Assembly: GCA_947481755.1 (NCBI GenBank)
Contig: CANKHS010000028.1
Coordinates: 1 to 12,725, forward strand
Reading direction: 5' to 3'
Length of the DNA stretch: 12,725 bases
Source of the DNA: Actinomycetota bacterium
Lineage (GTDB): Bacteria > Actinomycetota > Thermoleophilia > Gaiellales > F1-60-MAGs149
The notes under the pieces: generated by a model
The model's input: the letters and a program-made list of their open reading frames with translations, nothing else
The model's database searches: none
Told to the model about the DNA's origin: nothing
In this document: positions 12,508 through 12,725 of the stretch, in pieces
Layout of the letters: each line of letters starts with the position of its first letter
Position numbering within the stretch: the stretch's first letter is position 1
Made by a program: the position numbers and the translations under genes

Positions 12508-12725
12508 TCGTCCGCAGCACGTGCCGCAGCCGCCACCAGCGCTGCCACAGATGCGAGCGCGAAGGAAACGGCTGTGGCCTGGAGGTCGGCCGTCGCCACC
12601 CGTGCGCAGGCACAAAGATGATCACCCGCCGACTCGAAGGTGCAGATTCCCCAGAACGCGCCCGCCACCGAACCGCCGTTCTGACGGAGCAGGAGTGGCG
12701 AGACATCCTCGTCCTCCTCCCACAA
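12501..12725 (-). CDS. C-terminal part of an unrecognised protein (5' end outside window)
   Basis: The minus frame is open from the right edge to TGA at 12501-12503, giving 75 codons of a larger gene. The visible end begins with acidic residues (WEEDEDVSP), passes through a Gly/Cys-containing part (GGSVAGAFWGICTF, then HLCACARVATADL) and closes with an Ala-rich probable helix and a DDD tail. There is no recognised domain. The alternative frame ending at 12497 is Arg/Ser-rich and looks like a shadow. The gene lies upstream of sigA on the same strand, separated by a palindrome and a probable terminator. The 20-odd residues of Ala/Val helix could be a packing helix or a membrane edge. Confidence 0.5.
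   Translation of the reverse strand: MWEEDEDVSPLLLRQNGGSVAGAFWGICTFESAGDHLCACARVATADLQATAVSFALASVAALVAAAARAADDD

Noticed and set aside
12497..12706. Arg/Ser-rich minus-strand frame at the right edge
   Set aside because: The overlapping frame ending at 12501 is open to the window edge and has more protein-like composition; this one is typical of a GC-rich off-frame reading.
1..12725. Mobile elements, CRISPR repeats, toxin-antitoxin or phage-defence genes
   Set aside because: No transposase, terminal repeats, repeat-spacer pattern or defence-type domain was seen; gene content is metabolic, transport and housekeeping.

Overview
The window reads as an ordinary chromosomal segment of a high-GC Gram-positive bacterium, most likely an actinomycete and possibly a deep-branching class such as Thermoleophilia. 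This rests on the GC-rich codon usage, the 'ACGGSDSS'-type lipoproteins, several genes with no Shine-Dalgarno (SD) site, and a group 1 sigma factor with a very short N-terminus. The lineage is an inference from sequence character only. I see no mobile element, phage gene, CRISPR array or rRNA.

Left part (1-5104). A glycerol-3-phosphate dehydrogenase (glpD type, minus strand) runs off the left edge and diverges from a Rieske non-heme iron oxygenase (plus). The oxygenase converges on a polar amino-acid ABC importer read leftwards: binding protein, permease, ATPase. The stop codons of the oxygenase and the ATPase share one CTAG. A strong hairpin with a T-tract separates the binding-protein gene from the permease gene. 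The permease's GTG start is overlapped by an 11-codon leader ORF that has the better SD.

Middle part (5105-10392). A rightward cluster encodes an OsmC-family peroxide reductase, a SsuB/TauB/ThiZ-like ATPase that starts with TTG inside the osmC stop codon, its permease, an NMT1/THI5-like binding lipoprotein, an AzgA-type purine permease and an exported glutathione-peroxidase-like protein. The cluster starts and ends with thiol peroxidases and holds two uptake systems, which suggests small-molecule (perhaps nucleobase or pyrimidine-like) uptake combined with peroxide defence. The substrate is not determined.

Right part (10393-12725, all minus). This holds a well-initiated 39-residue very basic protein that I do not recognise, a VOC-family protein, tRNA-Tyr(GTA), the principal-type sigma factor, and the C-terminal end of an unknown protein. 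The sigma gene has a structured leader: a hairpin, a repeated 9-mer and an 8-codon ORF overlapping its start. That ORF's initiation region closely resembles the one before the amino-acid permease.
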